Shown in pieces: positions 38,089 through 51,157 of a stretch of DNA of 64,000 nucleotides. How positions within the stretch are numbered: position 1 is the first letter of the stretch; every line of letters starts with the position of its first letter. The notes under the pieces are model-generated. The model did no database searches, had not been told where the DNA came from, and saw only the letters and a program-made list of their open reading frames with translations. Source of the DNA: Vespa crabro (lineage: Eukaryota > Arthropoda > Insecta > Hymenoptera > Vespidae); NCBI RefSeq assembly GCF_910589235.1, contig NC_060958.1, positions 10,969,437-11,033,436 of the forward strand, read 5' to 3'. The position numbers and the translations under genes are program-made.

Positions 38089-38598
38089 CACAGGAATATA
38101 GACAATATAGGTTTAAAACTATATTTTTAATTAAACATTAAATAGTTATCTTCCTAATAAACGAACAACTTCAAATAGTTGTAATTCTTAGACTGTTTTG
38201 TCATATGTTAAGCAGGATACATCAGTGGGTTGTATGATTAATACAATACTGATATTTAAAAAAAAATTTGTAGGCGTATAACAGGAACAAATTATGCTAA
38301 TTCAATACTCATTTCACAAACGTACGTCAGGGTTATGCGCGGGCGAAGTTGTGTTAAAGTTTCTGGAAAGTGGGCTTTTCATTTTAAACCTTCATCACCT
38401 GAGCCGATCGCTGTGTCATTTCGCCAATTCTCTGTATTTGCTCATCGTGCACGGATCTTGCAAAGGATCTATATATCGATCATCGAATTTTAATTTAATA
38501 TTTTCATTATGTTATATTATATTTAATTCTAGAACAATTAGAATTACTGTATATTTTGTATAAATTATTAAAGAATTTATTAAGAATAAATTAAAAAA
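37005..38598. other. PAIP1 3' flank and promoter of the EGF gene
   Basis: The first part is the probable PAIP1 3' UTR. A (AT)n run lies at about 38,034-38,088. A GC-richer block at 38,320-38,480 precedes the EGF-protein start and is a likely promoter. The 89-codon ORF in it has no similarity that I recognise. Confidence 0.5.
38034..38088. repeat. (AT)n microsatellite
   Basis: An uninterrupted AT dinucleotide run of about 55 bases in the spacer between PAIP1 and the EGF gene. Confidence 0.95.
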
Positions 38599-40341
38599 AT
38601 GGAATATTTTCGAATTCTGATAGTAATATTAGTAGTGTTAGCTATAATGGTCAACGGCAGACAATACTCGCAATCAAGGATAATCTCATCTGGTAAAGCT
38701 CTTATATTTTTCTTCTTTCTTTTTATTAAATAATATTTAAAACATGTATTAAAATAATTCTCTTCTTCTTTCGAAGTTGGTTGTGATAATTACACTTGTG
38801 GAGTCAACGCAAAATGTACAATAAGTCGTGGGCGTCCCGTATGTTCCTGTCTTAATCTTCATATGGGCGATCCTCTTTCACAATGTATACGTGTCGAATG
38901 TTTAAGTGAGTATATGATTCAAGAATTACATTAATATAATAAGTATAATTTTTATTATATTATATTTATTATTAATTTTATTTTTATACGAAAATCATCA
39001 GAATTGAAAAATATGATATTTTTTGTTTTTATTATATTTAATTAATTCTTTAATACTCCAAAGTATTTAAAATATAAATTCAATTTTAGTTAATGAAGAC
39101 TGTGATGGGATTAAAACTTGCATAAATAATAAATGTGTTGATCCATGCCCTGGTTTATGTGGTATAAATGCATTATGTGAGACTAAAAATCATATACCTC
39201 GATGTTATTGCCCACCAGGATATACAGGCAATCCTTCTAGCAATTGTCATATTGCTGATCCCCGTATGTATATGAATATAATCAAGAACAACAAATAATT
39301 GTATACTTATTAATATTTTTATTATTAATTGATAAAATGTTTTTCATTTTAATATATAGAAGCAGCATGTAAACCTAGTCCATGCGGAGAAAATACAAAA
39401 TGTGAGGTAATTAATGAAATACCAGTTTGTACTTGCCTTCCTGGTTATAAAGGATCACCTTTATCTAGATGTCGTCATGAATGTGAAAATGACGATGAAT
39501 GTCCTAATCATCTAGCATGTTCATCCTTATTTAAATGTGAAAGTCCATGTAAATGCGGTAAAAATGCTAATTGCGATGTTACCAATCATCTTGCCAAATG
39601 CACATGTCCGCATGTAAGTTTGCTTATAATAGAAATAATAATTAATTTAATCATTATCTATGTATTTTATGGTTTTATAGAATTGGTTAGGAAATCCATA
39701 TCTTTCATGCCATCCAGAATGTACTACTCATTCTGATTGTCCAACTAGCAAACCTGCTTGTCTCTATCAAAAGTGTGTAAATCCTTGTGAAGGAGTATGT
39801 GGAGTAAATGCTGATTGTAATTTACGTGATATTACCCCTGTATGCAGTTGTCCAAAACACATGACAGGGAATCCTTTTGTGTATTGCAGAAATTTTGAAC
39901 CAAGTATATAATAAGTTTCAAAAGCATTATCATTAAAATATTTTTTTTAACATAAGCGTTTAACATGTTATATTTTCAGGAGATCTTTGCGAACCAAATC
40001 CTTGTGGTGTAGATGCTGTTTGTACTCCTGGTCATGATAATACAGGTAAAGAAAGGCCAGTTTGTACATGTCCTACTGGTTACATTGGTAATGCTCTAAA
40101 AGTATGTCAAAGAGGAGAATGCCTTAGTGATAATGAATGTCCCGATAATCGAGCCTGCATAGATTTCACTTGTCAAAATCCATGTACTGGTTATGAGTGT
40201 GGACCAAATGCCATTTGCACGCCAAGGCGTCATATTGCTGTTTGTACTTGTCCTGATGGAACACGGGGTGATGCACTTTTTAATTGCAATCCAATTGATA
40301 GTAGATCTGCATATTATGCAAAGTCTAATCGGTATGGCTGA
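38599..40341 (+). CDS. Secreted EGF-repeat protein, dumpy-like
   Basis: Six exons join in frame to 411 aa: 38599-38692, 38777-38905, 39090-39263, 39360-39613, 39681-39903 and 39980-40341. A clear signal peptide (MEYFRILIVILVVLAIMVNG) leads into at least five Cys-rich EGF-like modules alternating with short Cys blocks, of the form CxPSPCGENTKCE ... CTCLPGYKGSPLSRC and ECxxDxECPxxxACxxxxC. This alternation is the pattern of dumpy and related insect cuticle/apical-matrix proteins. No transmembrane helix or zona pellucida domain follows; the protein ends soon after the last module at NRYG. It is therefore a small soluble relative, not dumpy itself. Partner and function are not known to me. The ATG precedes the signal peptide directly after an A-rich leader. 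Confidence 0.88.
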
Positions 40342-41332
40342 ATTGAACGGGATTTTTATGTGAATATTAATGTTCAAAAAAAAGAAAAATAGAAAAAAAT
40401 GCAGAATAATGATGTAAAACTAAAAGTATATTTTTATTCATAATTTCGATGCTTCTTTTATGCACTGTCACATATAAAAACGTAATATAATAATATCAGA
40501 TATAATTTTACATTTACTTTTTTCCATATCGTAATAAAAAATTTATATGTATTAACTTGAATTCAAATATCGTGCCACAATTCCGCGCACCGTAATGTTA
40601 TAAATATTTCAGAAATATAAAGTGCCGAACAAAGTATTTTTATTAAAAATTGTATTCACCTCGTACTTTAAATAATTATAAAAAGATATAATATATAATA
40701 ATAAATTTAATAATTGATATTCAATAATAATCGAATAAATATCAGTATGAAAAATAAAATATAAAATATAATGATTATTACCTCGTCTATAAATACACTT
40801 ACTAGTTTTGTACAGATGGCGGTACTATCACAATATTGCTCTTTTAACAATAATATAAATTGTTTTCAACAATAATGTAAGTGATATTAATTATTTTCAT
40901 TATGTTAATTTGTCTTTATTTTTTTTTCCTTGTATGAAAATAATAATATTTAAAATTTCCAATATACATTATAATCAAATTATACATTATAATCAAAAGT
41001 AGATAAATAAAATTTTTTCAGATGAATAAAGTGTGTTTCTTCGTTCTTGTGGCACTTTGTTTTATAAATACGTTCCTAAGTTAATTACATACACTTATAT
41101 ATGTTAAAATGTAGTGATAGGTATATCGAACTTTCTTCAATTTCAACGACGTAATAAAGACGTAACGAACGAATCGTGAAATGTAACGTGACATTTTGGC
41201 ACATTTTATCGTAATACGATAAAAATCTTTTAGAAAATAATTTTGATTATTATAAAGATTTGATTTCTTAACGTGAAGGTGTATTCTTACGGATTAGCCC
41301 GTTGGGCTCTTTCGGCCCAAGAGACTGGAGAG
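40342..41332. other. EGF-gene 3' flank and PINK1 promoter region
   Basis: AT-rich, no gene. CAGATGGCGG stands at 40,813-40,822. The PINK1 5' UTR probably occupies the last 100-200 bp; an in-frame stop (TGA at 41,261) lies before the ATG. Confidence 0.55.
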
Positions 41333-44088
41333 ATGTCGATTCGGGCCGCAACTTATCGTCTCATACAAAATGGTCGGGTCTTACTACGTACCCTTAGAAA
41401 TAAAGAAAATTTATGTTCTAACGATTATCCGAAGAATTACCTCAACAAGATACACGTTGTGCAAGTAGGTGAGTCACGAAAACATTTTTTTTTTTTATTT
41501 TAAACCTGCTCTATCAAGGTCATTAAGATTTTGACAAGAAAATATTAAAATTTTGAACTGTTATGGTCATAATTATATAGTTCTGTTAATACTTTATTAT
41601 AAGTATATCATATATTGTGTATATGTTATGTGCATATCCAACAAGATGTATAGCATCAAAAACAGAAAATAGTACGTAGAAAAGTAATTCTTATGGGTAT
41701 TATTTTTTTGTAGAATTTAAAATGAATGACTAATACTTACAAACATTTTATTAATAGTATTAGTAACATCTTAATCTTTTTTTCTTTTTTTTAAATAAAT
41801 TTAGGCAAATCCCAGGGCCATCAGCCCCAAGGGAATAGCACTAATGTCTCCACAACAGGTAGACATTTTGGGTTCTTGGGATCCCATGCAAGACGTTTAT
41901 TTGTTGATAATATCTTAAAAAGAGTCACAAGTAGGCTTGCTGCTGATTTACGAAAACGTGCAGCTAGACGTCTTGTGTTCGGTGATTCTGCTCCATTTTT
42001 TGCACTTGTTGGTACATCGTTAGCCTCAGGAAGTGGAATATTAACGAAAGATGATGAATTGGAAGGAGTTTGCTGGGAAATTCGTGTATGATAAATTTTA
42101 TAGATTAAATAAAATATATGTTTATATGTTACTATGGATATTTCTATGTGTTTAGGAAGCAATGTCAAAATTGCAATGGAACATGCCTCAAAATGATAAA
42201 AATTATGATATAACTAAAACCGATGAAGATGGTATAAGTTTGAAAGATTTTGAAATTGGTCCTATCATTGCTAAAGGTTGCTCTGCTGCTGTGTATTCAG
42301 CAAGATATAAAGAAACTACGCATATTGAAAACGTCATTCAATCAAATACTAATGGCAAGAATAAAGATGTACATTTATTTCCTTTGGCATTAAAAATGAT
42401 GTTCAATTATGATGCAGAATCAAATGCAACAATAATACTTAGAGCTATGTATCGTGAAACTATTCCTGCCAGGAATCGATATAACAACGAAGAATTAGCA
42501 GAATGGGAACAAAGGATGGCTGAAAATATGTCTGTGTTACCTCCTCATCCTAATATTGTAGTAATGTATTCTGTATTTACTGATACAGTCCCAGCTTTAC
42601 CAGAGTCATTGGTAATATATCCTGATGCTTTACCAGCACGAATTAATCCTCATGGATCTGGCAGAAATATGAGCCTTTTTTTATTGATGAAAAGGTTTTT
42701 ACTTATTCCAAAAAATAAACTAAATAGAATTCTATATATTGTAAAATTTATTGAACATAGACAATTGTTCCTTTTAGATATGACACTACTTTGAAAGAAT
42801 ATTTATCCACACACACTATGAATATACGCGAATCAATACTATTATTAGCTCAGCTATTGGAAGGAATTGCACATTTAAATGCCCATGGCATAGCACACAG
42901 GTAAATTGCTATATCTTGTTATAAATGATTCCATACTTCATTGTCAGGTATACAATTGTAATTGAAATTAAATTCGTTTTGCAAGTTATTAAAATTATAT
43001 CTTTGTCCAAGTAATTTGATACTTTATAAGATATATGAAGCATATTAAGAATGAATCATGATATCATTTGTCATAATTTTTTTTATTAATATTAATGTCA
43101 ATACACTATATATTTTTATTAATCATTTAATCATTTTTATCTATCTTTTTTTTTCTATGATACAACAGAGACCTCAAGAGTGATAATATACTACTTGATT
43201 TATCAGAGGAGACTGATAATTGCCCTTCTTTGGTAATTACTGATTTTGGCTGTTGTTTAGCCGATAAAACTTATAGTTTATATATGCCTTATAATACTGA
43301 CAACATTGACAAAGGTGGCAATATAGCACTAATGGCACCAGAGGTTATATTAGCAAAACCAGGGCCTTTCACAAGTATAAATTATACTAAAGCAGATCTT
43401 TGGACTGCTGGCACTATAGCTTATGAAATTTTTGGTGAAAAGAATCCATTCCTTGAAAGTTCTGATGAAAAGGCTGTACTTAAAAATCATTGTTATAAAG
43501 AGCAGCATCTTCCTTCACTTTCAAATGATGTTCCAAATATTATTGTTGCTTTGATAAATAATATACTTTCGAGAAATTTTTCTAAGGTTTGTGAAATACT
43601 AAAATTTAAAAAATTGTATGTACAGAAAAATATAATGGTATAATATATATTTTATACTCTTTGATTACAGAGACACACTACAGAAATGGCAGCAACAATA
43701 ATGCAATTGTATTTATGGGCACCTAGTTCATGGTTTAGAACTGAAGGCAAAGTACCTTCTAGTAATGAAGTATGTATTTCTATATTCTTTATCTATATTA
43801 TGAATTTTATATCTCATTAATATTTAAAAAATTTTGCTTTTATTATAGATCATGGAGTGGCTATTGTGTTTGACAACCAAAGTCCTTTGTGAAGGCCGTA
43901 ATAGTTCACTGTTATTAAGAAAAACACTAAATGATGAAAATGAACAAAGTTCCTATCGACAATTGTTATCAACACGTTCATCTGGAAGACGCACAATGCC
44001 AGAATATCAATTGATTGCCAGTTTTCTCGGTAGAGTTACTCTCTCAAATGTTAGAAATGCTTTACGATGGATACAAAAAAATATTTAA
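41333..44088 (+). CDS. Pink1: Serine/threonine-protein kinase PINK1, mitochondrial
   Basis: PINK1 builds up on damaged mitochondria and phosphorylates ubiquitin and Parkin to start mitophagy. Seven exons join in frame to 611 aa: 41333-41468, 41805-42085, 42156-42694, 42778-42900, 43169-43586, 43671-43769 and 43849-44088. The N-terminus is Arg-rich without acids (MSIRAATYRLIQNGRVLLRT), fitting a mitochondrial presequence, with a weakly hydrophobic stretch near residues 105-122 (APFFALVGTSLASGSG). The kinase shows a Gly-loop (IAKGCSAAVYSA), ATP-binding Lys219 in PLALKMM, HRDLKSDN (Asp361), DFGCCLAD (Asp385), GGNIALMAPE and YEIFG. All catalytic residues are present, so an active enzyme is expected. 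The C-terminal PINK1 extension (LWAPSSWFRTE ... EWLL) is also there. The ATG is the first after the in-frame stop. Confidence 0.96.
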
Positions 44089-45299
44089 TAACTTTATTGT
44101 TTTAGAACAAACAATATAAAGTTACTTACTTCTGTTATTTAAAAATTTATAGATTGCAAATGTATTACACCAAAAACTCTGTTTTATTTATATGATATAG
44201 AACAGTTGTTAATAAGGTCGATATTTGTCTTGAAACATCAGTTGTGAAAAATTTTTTAATGTTCTATCTTTACTATTCTGCAAACATATTGTCGATTTTT
44301 GTTTTTTTTAAAGTATATTTTTGATACTTCAAAGAAAACAAAAAAAAAAGTTAATGTGACGCTATTACATATGTAAAATAAAAAGCAATAATAAAAATAA
44401 CAAAATTTTAATTTCTCTAACTTATAAATTATATAATGTTAACATTTATGATCTACTTAAAGCTTTCAAGTAAAATGTTTTTAAATTTTGATTGAACAGT
44501 TCACATTAAAGCATTCTTGTATAAAAGATTCTTTAATACTATGTCCTGCAATACTTATCGCCAAGAGTTATTTTATTTTGTATTAAAACATACGTGAATA
44601 TAGCATATTATGCTTAATATATTTCAATATTTTAAAGAAATATTGTTGTAATGTTGAATTTAACAGTTTTTTACATTTATAGATTATGCAAAATTAAAAT
44701 CTTGTGAATTATAATATAAATCAATTAAATATGTTATTTTTTCTCAGACAATTAATTTAATTTTGATAAAATGTATATATTGGCATCAATTTTGTATAAT
44801 AATGTAAAATAAAATTTGTAAATATCACAAGTGAAGATATTCTGACTTTATTTTTATTTTATTTTGAGTTTCAAATACAATGAATAAGTAATTTATATTT
44901 TATATTATTTTATTCTATACAAATAATGTTTCTTCATATTTAAAAATCTTCTATATAAAATTTTTCAATCTGAATCTTTACTAATAATCGAATTTTAGAT
45001 ATTTTTTAGATACTGAAAATTTTTATTAGGCTTGAAAATTTATTTCTATTGAAAAATTGTAATCAGCAAATTATACACTATAATCCATATAATATAAATT
45101 TTTACATAATGTTATTATTTTGAAAATTACTGCTTACAATATTTTATTTCTGTAATATATAATACAAAATAAAATATAATATATAAGCTTCATTAGGTTT
45201 GCTTTATGCTGTATATAACATAAAGTGACATAAAATTTGCAATACGAACAACCAATAAATATAACTTAATTATACATAATCTATATATTTTATCTAACA
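44089..45299. other. Convergent 3' flanks of PINK1 and Rab3GAP2
   Basis: 1.2 kb of strongly AT-rich sequence between facing stop codons. Several AATAAA-like hexamers lie on both strands, as expected for two 3' UTRs. No ORF or RNA gene is recognised. Confidence 0.6.
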
Positions 45300-48200
45300 T
45301 TACGTTTTATCTTGATATATAAAAGTAGCATCTAACATCCGTTGTACTACATGAAATTCACAGTGAGTTTCAGGTAAATATCTTGATATTTTGTGGATTA
45401 ATTCTATGGTATCATTGTTGGAACAGTTTGTAAGAATTAATTCTGACATATCCTATAAAAAAATATATACAAATTATATTAGCAATACTCTTTAACTATT
45501 TAATATATGATATTAATGTGTGAACTTACTAAACTTTCAAGATATTTAATTAGTGTTGTACTTATTCGTGAAACTTCTTCTAATAAATCTGGTGATTTTG
45601 AAAGATATGCCATCATTCTTCTTCCAGCTATAGGCAATAAATCTGTTGCTAATTTTTCAGTGTTGTTCACAGCTGCAGCAACCTAATTGAATATGATTAC
45701 ACAATATAAATATCTTTTTAATTACCTACTGCTTTAAATATTGGAAGTAGTAATTTACTGTGTTATAATAAAATGTTATTCCAGAGCAAGAACTATTTAA
45801 TTACCTCTTCTGCTAATCTATCAAATCCATTAATATAAAGTTGACAAACTTGATGAATCCTTAATTCATCACTATTTAATTTCCACATAGAACCCAATGT
45901 TTGACATCTGCTCATCCAGAGTACAGCTTGCGTAGAACTTAATGTTTTCCCATCTACAGTTTCTTGATGAATGAAATCCATAGAAGCTGTAATTACATGA
46001 CGTAAAAATTCTAAACGTAAACTATCTTTCCTATCATCATGATTCCAAGTAAACATTATTTTATCTGATATATCTTGAAAAAAGTATGGTTGAGTCTGAA
46101 AAATAATAAAAACATAATTATTTATTTTTTATTGATTATTAATGATATTAAAAACAAAATTCTCATGTATATTATTCTTACCACTCCTTCAAATAAATTA
46201 TTCAGAGGCTTTGATATCTTTAGGTTGAAATATGCCATCATGTATAAAATATTAGTTATCTGCAAATGTAGTATAATTAATTCGTACCATGCTGGTGTTT
46301 GTGATAGAGCTGAAAGTGCAAATGGTTGTAGTCCAGATGATTGACCTTCCCATAATTCTTCTGATTTAAGTAATATATTATTACTTGTTTGCAGTATTTC
46401 AGCCTATAATATTTACACCATTTAATAAATAAAGATAAAGTTTTTAATCGAAATTACTAATAAATTTTAACCTTATAATATGAAATAGATTGTTATATCT
46501 TACTTCACTAAATATATCAAAGAATGTAACACAATGTTGCAAGAATGTAACTAATTGCTTGTCAGAAAGTCCAGTTTCTTGTACAGATAATCTCTCCTTT
46601 GGTAGTTTACCTAGCTTATTCATGATTTTTCCAGCTGCTTCCATCCTCTTTTTTATATGTAATGTCCACAAAAGACAACAAACACCTGTCAGTATAATTT
46701 CTATCATTTCAGTATTCAAATGTATATACATATATAGATATACACACACACATACATACATATATATATATATTTTATATATATATGCAAAGTTAAAATC
46801 TTTATAATATAATGTGAAAATAGTTTTTACCATGTTGCATTTGTTTCATAGGTATATGACGCAAAACAGTTAGAGCTGCTTCAAGACCTTCTAACTCTGA
46901 GACATTCTTATTCCAAGCCATAGCAAATTCCCAACATAAATTTGCAAGAAGTACGCTGCTTGTTAAACTATATGGAAAGTGATGTTTCAACAAAGTCAAT
47001 TTTTCTAGAAATAATAAAAATGTCACTTGAAGATTAAATTATAACATCAAATCTTACTGCTTGCAAAGTATATCTTGCCTAGCACCCACGCTTGTGCTGT
47101 TGTATTTGTAGTTGGCTCTGTTTGATTTTCTACAGATGAAGAAGGTGTATCATCTATTGCATCTTCTTGTAAATTAATACCAGATACTTCTTTCTCAGGT
47201 ACTACATTTTCTACAAAATGCAATTGTTCAAATTCAATGTCAGCCATATCTACTAATTGTGCAGGATGTACACCTGTTGAACTTAACCATTTTGCAACAA
47301 TTTCAGAAACGGAACCTAAAATCATAAATGAAAATATATATTCTCTACAATAATATTCATTATATTAGAAAAGTAATTAAATTAGAACCTTTTCCATTAG
47401 ATAAAATCATTCCCAAGGAAATATTTTGTATTTCAAAAGGTAATTTAAAAAAGTCAGTTGTTGGATCTCTCAAAGGTTGTTGCCTAAAATATTTTATTAT
47501 AATAATAGATACTTTTATATAATACTGTTATTTTATGCTTATACTTTATACATATATTTTTTTGTAATTTTTACCTTACAACTGCATTTAAAACCATAAC
47601 ATCTTCAAGGTTTCCTATAAGTAAAGTAAATTGACATGTATCCTTACTAACATTTTCCCATTCACTTATAGAATTATGTACTTCTTCATGTTTAGTTTCT
47701 TCACTACTTATTTCCTCTTTTGCTTGTGAATCATTATTACTATCATCAGCATCATTTTTGTTGCTATCATAAGTTTCTTCTGTAGTATTATATGTCTTAT
47801 CTTTATACTTTTCTAATGTTACAGCAACTGCTCTACATGCTAATGCTGCAGTATATGCATGTAGAGGATTTAAAGATTCAGTTAAAATAGTACGTACATC
47901 TTTCCACCATAAAGAATTCTCATTACAGTCGACACATATTTCTTCTATACCTATGGAAGTCAAAAAATGTTTATTAAAAAAATCTTTACTTATAGTTTTC
48001 GTTTTTCATTGATTGCCTTGGAACTCACTATTTAATGAACAAATAACATGCAATAATCGTGTAAATTGTGTTAGTGTTGATTCTAATCTTCTATCACCCT
48101 CTTTGTACATCCAATAAATTAATACAAGCTGCATAAAAACATGTGGCTGAATATTACTATTTGCAGCAGCAGTTTTCCATGTTTCAATAGTTTCATGAAA

Positions 48201-51157
48201 AGACATACACTTTTCAAAAATCAATACAGCTAAAACATACACAGTTATATATGATAAAATATGAAACAAGATAATTTGCATGAATAGGAATAGAAAACTA
48301 ATTAGTATCTTAATTCAATACTCACAAATTTGGTATTTCTTTTCTAATTTAATGTCTTTCTGTAAAACTGCCAAATTTGATACACCAAAATCAAAACACA
48401 TCAAGAAGTTAAAAAATTTTCTTTCATTATCATTAAATTTCACTTTACATCCAGATTTAACATTGTCATGTTCTATATTATATATAGTTTTATGTAAGGT
48501 TAATATTCTATCAACTTCATGTTCAGAAATTAATAATGTTAAAACTAGCATTTCAATATTTGAATTTTCATGATCAGACGATTCAATTGACTTTACTGTA
48601 TTTTCTAAATCAGAATTAATAATGAACATATAAAATGTTATTATTTTCTGTAATTGCACAGTTAATTTATATACAATTTTTGCTGCTGACTCCATGATAT
48701 TCAGATCTAAAATAAAAAAGATAAATTTTTGTGTTTACAATTCAATTGTTTTCTATATTTTCTATATATAATATATTAATGCGATTACATTCTTCATAAA
48801 ATGCTTTTATCATATACATTATATATAAAGTACTAGAACAAATTTTAATTCTTTTTGTTAAATTAAAAAATGTCCATACCTGATCCATCAAATGTTTTGG
48901 CGAAACAATTTGTAGCAGCTAATAATGCATCAGGTAAAATATCCTTAGTATTCATTAATAATTCTAGTGTTTGCAATCTGACCTCATTTGTTTTTATAGC
49001 TAAGCACACATTGCAAACTTCTGTAATTAATTTTTCTTTATCAAAATCTTCCTCTCTTAGAAAATTTTTCAATTTACGAAGAAGATATATATCACACGCC
49101 TTTTTAGCATTTTTACTACTAAGTGCAAAATGAAATGGAACAATTATTTCTTTTAATCCTCCAAGGGGATCCATAAATACACAAGTATGTTGTGCTTCAT
49201 TCTTGTTTAAATTTGTAGTTTCATTTATACCTAACAGGCCATAATTAATGTACAGCAATCTATAATCATATATTATAAATACAGTATTGGTATGAATATT
49301 TTTAAGAGCAATAATTAATGCAGGAAATAAATTTAATTGACTTACCGTCCATTTTTACTGGCAGTAAAGGTTGTAATTTTGGGACCTTGCTGAATTCCCC
49401 ATATATCTATTACACCCTTCTTTGGAGCATAAATAACTAAAAACAATGTGTTCCGAACGTGTGATGTGCGTACACCTTTATTAGAATTCTTATGTATTCC
49501 AGAATATTTGTCTTCTCCAACTTCAATCCATCCACATTGTGCATCACGATATCCTTTCCACATTCTTATTGCAACCCCTCTTTTATTATCTACTAATGTT
49601 ACTCTACCGATTGCATCTGTTACGGCTGATAACATTTTATTTGGACTACAAACAATGGAATCACCTTCTCTCATTAGATCACTTATGCTGTACCTACAGC
49701 TCAATGTCTCAGTAGATTCTTGACTATTATTTTTAGAGATTTCAAGTGATGTAGAAGTTTTTGAATTGCTTCGAAACCAACTATTCATAGAATAAGTTAT
49801 TGTTTTATACTTTATATATACAATATCGTAGAATTATTAAATACTTACGGAACAGCAGTTCCAATAGCATTTACTAATTTACTGGCCATTGCAGCAGCAA
49901 CGTCAGATAAAACAGGAGCATTGCCACCTTCTAATGCATAATGAAAACCAATGAACGGCCTTTTACCAGTAGCCATAACCAAATTATGTTGTGGAGCACT
50001 AGATCTATATAATGCATTATATCCACCACATAAGGAAGCAGTCATTAAATGATTAAAACTGCTCACAGATGTTGTACCAATAATTTCAACATCATTTGTG
50101 ATATCTTGATTTCTGAATTCCCATTTCTTGTATGATAAGGTAGTAGCTGGAGATATATCATTACATTTAGCTTGCACTGCAATTGAAGTAATATTAATAA
50201 AAGAGATTTTACAAATATAATGTACATGACTCAATAATATATACCTCTAGCTAAATGATTCCTGCATGCTCGTAAAGTTGAAAATAATGGAAAACCCTGC
50301 AGTATACATATGATACTTCTATAAATTATATACAATTCTTCCAATGGTTGCTTACTGATTGAATGCCTATGAACGGAAGATGACTGACATTTTATTCCAA
50401 TGATTGGTTCATTATGTAGCTGTTGCTCTAATAGTAATGCACCTGTCTTGAGATATAAAAAATAAATTTGAATTAAATTGTATTAACAATAATAACATTA
50501 TTAACTTACTTCTGTATAAAATCTCAAAAAGCCATTATTGAATCCTACTGCTATACATGTCCAATCAGGATTGTTACCAGCACTTACTTTACCCAATGAT
50601 ATCAGAGGTAAACATATTATCGAAGTAACCCATTCGCTAAACAAATGATTTAATAAATGATTTAATCAATTTTTCTAAATCAAAAATATGATCTTTTTGT
50701 TATATTAAATACTTGCTTTTGATTTTCTGCAACTATTCCATTCCACACAATGTGAAATTTATTTTTTAATTCACTTGGTTCCTGCGAATCCCACTTTGCT
50801 AAAAGTATATAATTTGTTTACTTAACAGATACTTTCTTAATTATCTTTTGCTCCTTTGTTATTATACTTACATATTAATATGATCATTTTAGTATTTTGT
50901 GCCAGTGCAAGAACATCACCAGCGGATGAAAGAGAGACAAAATAATCTTGTAAAGGTAATTCATGACTTGCAACAAATTCAGCTAAAGAAGACAAGATAT
51001 TTATTGAATTTTAAAGAAAAACATTCTCCATTGTTTTTATTTCCATAAGAAACGAATAATAAAGGAACTCACGTCTGGCAACAGCATCTCCAGAAAGTAT
51101 TTCTTTGACTTTGTTCACGTCTTTTAAATTGCCAATTGTCTTTATTTGACAAGACAT
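45300..51157 (-). CDS. RAB3GAP2: Rab3 GTPase-activating protein, non-catalytic subunit
   Basis: This regulatory subunit pairs with RAB3GAP1; the complex acts on Rab3 at synapses and as exchange factor for Rab18 at the ER. Nineteen exons join in frame to 1,411 aa: 51073-51157, 50872-50982, 50717-50798, 50510-50636, 50245-50446, 49849-50176, 49346-49780, 48880-49259, 48326-48706, 48029-48229, 47575-47950, 47389-47483, 47058-47315, 46831-47004, 46504-46685, 46182-46403, 45805-46095, 45530-45682 and 45300-45452. The N-terminal propeller carries family blocks such as NPDWTCIAVGFNNGFLRFYT, then RGVAIRMWKGYRDAQCGWI and LFLVIYAPKKGVIDIW. A long helical region follows, with KWLSSTGVHP and AAGKIMNKLGKLPKERL near the human blocks. 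Length is close to human (1,393 aa). Intron 3 needs a GC donor (GCAAGT). The start is an ATG beside the shared POLA1 promoter region. Confidence 0.95.

Noticed and set aside
38294..38563. 89-codon ORF upstream of the EGF gene
   Set aside because: It starts in a promoter-like block, turns into AT-rich sequence and matches nothing recognised.
41273..41332. Longer PINK1 N-terminus upstream of 41,333
   Set aside because: The upstream in-frame part has no ATG before a TGA at 41,261, and the ATG at 41,333 starts a good mitochondrial presequence.
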